Shown here: piece after piece, positions 62,199 to 64,000 of the stretch
Position numbering within the stretch: position 1 is the stretch's first letter
Layout of the letters: each line of letters opens with the position of its first letter
Assembly: GCA_963851215.1 (NCBI GenBank)
Contig: CAWKOG010000008.1
Span: 124,001-188,000, forward strand
Source of the DNA: DATKFM01 sp963851215
GTDB lineage: Bacteria > Pseudomonadota > Alphaproteobacteria > Dongiales > Dongiaceae
DNA: 64,000 bases
Reading direction: 5' to 3'
Program-made: the position numbers and the translations under genes
The notes under the pieces: model-generated
Database searches by the model: none
What the model saw: only the letters and a program-made list of their open reading frames with translations
What the model was told of the DNA's origin: nothing

Positions 62199-62954
62199 AT
62201 GCAGCCGGCTGAAATCCTGACCAATCCCGATCGATGGGCGCTGTTCCTCGATGTCGACGGCACAATTCTCGATGTGGCCGCCACTCCAGATGACGTCAAA
62301 GTGCCAGCCGACCTCTTGCGGTCTCTGCAGCGCATCGAGCCGCTGCTGTCGGGTGCGCTGGCGCTGGTCAGCGGCCGCACGATCGCAACTCTAGATCGCC
62401 TGTTCGCGCCCCTTTGTCTGACCGCTGCCGGTGAACACGGCGCCGAACTGCGGCACGGCCCCGGACAACCGATTGTGCGCTGCTCTACCCGGCTGCTTGA
62501 TCCCGATTTGAAGGCCGCCTTGCAGCAGCTCGTTGTCGAGCATCCGGCGCTGTTGCTGGAGGAGAAGCCCGCCAGCATCGTCGTTCACTATCGCCGCGCC
62601 CCGGAGATCGGCCCCGGGGTCGAGCGACGCCTGCAAGCCATTTTAACCAAAGCCGACCAAGGCCTTGGCATCTTTCCGAGCAAGATGGCGTGGGACATTC
62701 GCGACGGAACCTGGACCAAGGGGACAGCGTTACTTCAGATCATGGCGCAGGAGCGTTTCTCCGGGCGGCTGCCGGCCTACATCGGCGACGACCGGACCGA
62801 CGAAGACGGCTTCACCGAGGCCGAGCGGATGGGGGGCATCGCCTTGGCGGTTGCTGGAGAGTATCGTGCATCGCGGCCGCCGGCGTTCGCGTCGCCCGAG
62901 GCGGTACGTCATTGGCTCGCGCAACTGGCGGGATTCCGAGAGGCCGCGGCATGA
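62199..62954 (+). CDS. otsB: Trehalose-6-phosphate phosphatase
   Basis: 251 aa. HAD motifs: LDVDGTILD (nucleophile Asp), ALVSGRTIAT, GDDRTDEDGF (metal binding). It makes trehalose from trehalose-6-phosphate. Its TGA overlaps the ATG of the next gene (ATGA), so they are translationally coupled. Confidence 0.92.
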   Translation: MQPAEILTNPDRWALFLDVDGTILDVAATPDDVKVPADLLRSLQRIEPLLSGALALVSGRTIATLDRLFAPLCLTAAGEHGAELRHGPGQPIVRCSTRLLDPDLKAALQQLVVEHPALLLEEKPASIVVHYRRAPEIGPGVERRLQAILTKADQGLGIFPSKMAWDIRDGTWTKGTALLQIMAQERFSGRLPAYIGDDRTDEDGFTEAERMGGIALAVAGEYRASRPPAFASPEAVRHWLAQLAGFREAAA

Positions 62955-64000
62955 GCGGCCTCGATCTCGGCGTTGTCGGCAACAGTCATGTGGCGGCACT
63001 GATCAATCAGCTCGGCCGTATCGTCTGGTATTGTCTGCCGCGCCTGGATGGCGATCCTGTCTTCTGCAGCCTGCTGAAGAACGATCCCGAAGGGCGCGAT
63101 CAGGGCTTTGCCGACGTGGTGGTCGAGGATTTCGCCTCGGCCACGCAGAGCTATCAGCGCAATTCCGCCATCCTCACCACTACGCTGACCGACCAGAGCG
63201 GCAGCTCAGTGCAGATCACCGACTTCGCGCCGCGCTTCAAGCAGTATGACCGCATCTTCCGGCCGGGCATGCTGATCCGGCGCATCGAGCCACTGACCGG
63301 CGCCTGTCGCATCCGCATCCGCATGCGCCCGCTGTTCGAGAATGGCAGCGTTGCGCCGACGCGCACGCTCGGCAGCAATCATATTCGCTACGTGTCGCCG
63401 ATCACCGCGCTGCGGCTCACGACCGACGCGCCGATTTCCTTCGTCAATACCGAGGCGGTGTTTCCGCTGACCCGGCCGGTCATTCTGATCTTGGGGCCGG
63501 ACGAGGCCCTGGCGGATTCCATCCAGCGCGTGGCGCGGGAATTCCAGGAACGCACCAACGACTACTGGCTGGATTGGGTTCGCTATCTTTCGGTGCCCTT
63601 CGAATGGCAGGACGCGGTAATCCGAGCGGCGATCACGCTCAAGCTCTGCAGCTTCGAAGAGACCGGCGCCGTTGTCGCCGCCTTGACCACTTCCATTCCC
63701 GAAGCGCCGCAGACCTCGCGAAACTGGGATTACCGCTATTGCTGGCTGCGGGATGCCTACTTCGTCGTGCAGGCGCTGAACCGGCTTGGGGCGACGCGCA
63801 CGATGGAAGGCTTCCTAGACTATATCACCACGGTTAGCGCCCGCGAAGCCAACGGCCATCTAAAACCGGTCTACGGCATCGTGCCGGATCTGCCGCTGGA
63901 AGAGATCGAGGTGCCGTCGCTGCCGGGCTATCGCGGCTTCGGCCCGGTCCGTGTCGGCAACCGCGCTGTCGAGCAAAACCAACATGACAGCTATGGCAGC
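62951..64000 (+). CDS. GH15 family glycosidase (glucoamylase/trehalase-like), 3' end outside window
   Basis: 350 codons visible, open to the window edge. The N-terminal super-beta-sandwich begins LDLGVVGNSHVAALINQLGR; the first barrel motif RNWDYRYCWLRDAYF is characteristic of GH15. In many alphaproteobacteria this gene lies between otsB and otsA, and the family can hydrolyse trehalose or alpha-glucans. The catalytic Glu residues are beyond the edge. Confidence 0.9.
   Translation, partial: MSGLDLGVVGNSHVAALINQLGRIVWYCLPRLDGDPVFCSLLKNDPEGRDQGFADVVVEDFASATQSYQRNSAILTTTLTDQSGSSVQITDFAPRFKQYDRIFRPGMLIRRIEPLTGACRIRIRMRPLFENGSVAPTRTLGSNHIRYVSPITALRLTTDAPISFVNTEAVFPLTRPVILILGPDEALADSIQRVAREFQERTNDYWLDWVRYLSVPFEWQDAVIRAAITLKLCSFEETGAVVAALTTSIPEAPQTSRNWDYRYCWLRDAYFVVQALNRLGATRTMEGFLDYITTVSAREANGHLKPVYGIVPDLPLEEIEVPSLPGYRGFGPVRVGNRAVEQNQHDSYGS

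Overview
The window is high-GC, densely coded DNA from an alphaproteobacterium, probably Rhodospirillales-like. This is inferred from gene content (form II CO-dehydrogenase-like operon, otsB-GH15 pair, CtrA-like TTAACC sites), not from a marker gene. I saw no rRNA, tRNA, CRISPR array, insertion sequence or phage gene. A caution for every user: about 23 of some 57 genes are broken by single-base frameshifts (about 45 in all, mostly one extra base). They cluster at 10.9-20.2, 24.9-25.5, 35.9-37.9, 41.7-46.5 and 48-53 kb, while several long genes elsewhere are intact. I give whole-gene spans and state where the frame breaks; these look more like sequence errors than real pseudogenes.

Layout. 1-5.5 kb: a chemotaxis receptor (3' end cut by the window), a beta-hydroxyacid dehydrogenase, and the helicase HrpB. 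5.6-14.8 kb: an unusual locus with four secreted FecR-domain proteins (two ending in long Gly-Asp repeat tails), a CHASE2-PAS sensor histidine kinase, a membrane-anchored retropepsin-like protease and an unknown coiled-coil protein, plus a 580-base intergenic stretch with two strong terminators and a candidate small RNA. This is my best candidate for an undescribed system: a cell-surface sensing or envelope module. 15-31 kb: mixed metabolism and transport (AruI-like TPP decarboxylase, AEC carrier, maleate-isomerase-like enzyme, AI-2E exporter, 2TM potassium channel, aldo/keto reductase, NYN/OST-HTH RNA-binding protein, DadA-like dehydrogenase, GcvR-like ACT protein, MuiA-like protein).

28.9-38.4 kb: an amine or amino-acid catabolism neighbourhood: FAD amine oxidoreductase, SMP-30 lactonase, a GreA/B factor, a DUF1989-GcvT fusion, a LysE exporter, a polar amino-acid ABC transporter (binding protein plus two permeases) preceded by a possible pseudoknot leader, and adenosine deaminase. 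38.6-46.7 kb: an acyl-CoA-dehydrogenase-like flavoprotein with a flavin reductase, a cold-shock protein, an ammonia-lyase homologue lacking the Ala-Ser-Gly that forms the MIO cofactor, a fatty-acid desaturase, an alpha/beta hydrolase and an MFS carrier.

47.2-61.9 kb: the two halves of a form II aerobic CO-dehydrogenase-like system. On the minus strand coxD-coxE-xdhC-xdhC-mobA/moeA-like genes make and insert the molybdenum cofactor, and coxS-L-M encode the enzyme, with coxG upstream. Between the halves, on the plus strand, lie three tandem secreted S33 (TAP-like) peptidases. 62.2-64 kb: otsB overlaps a GH15 glycosidase that runs out of the window; this is trehalose metabolism.
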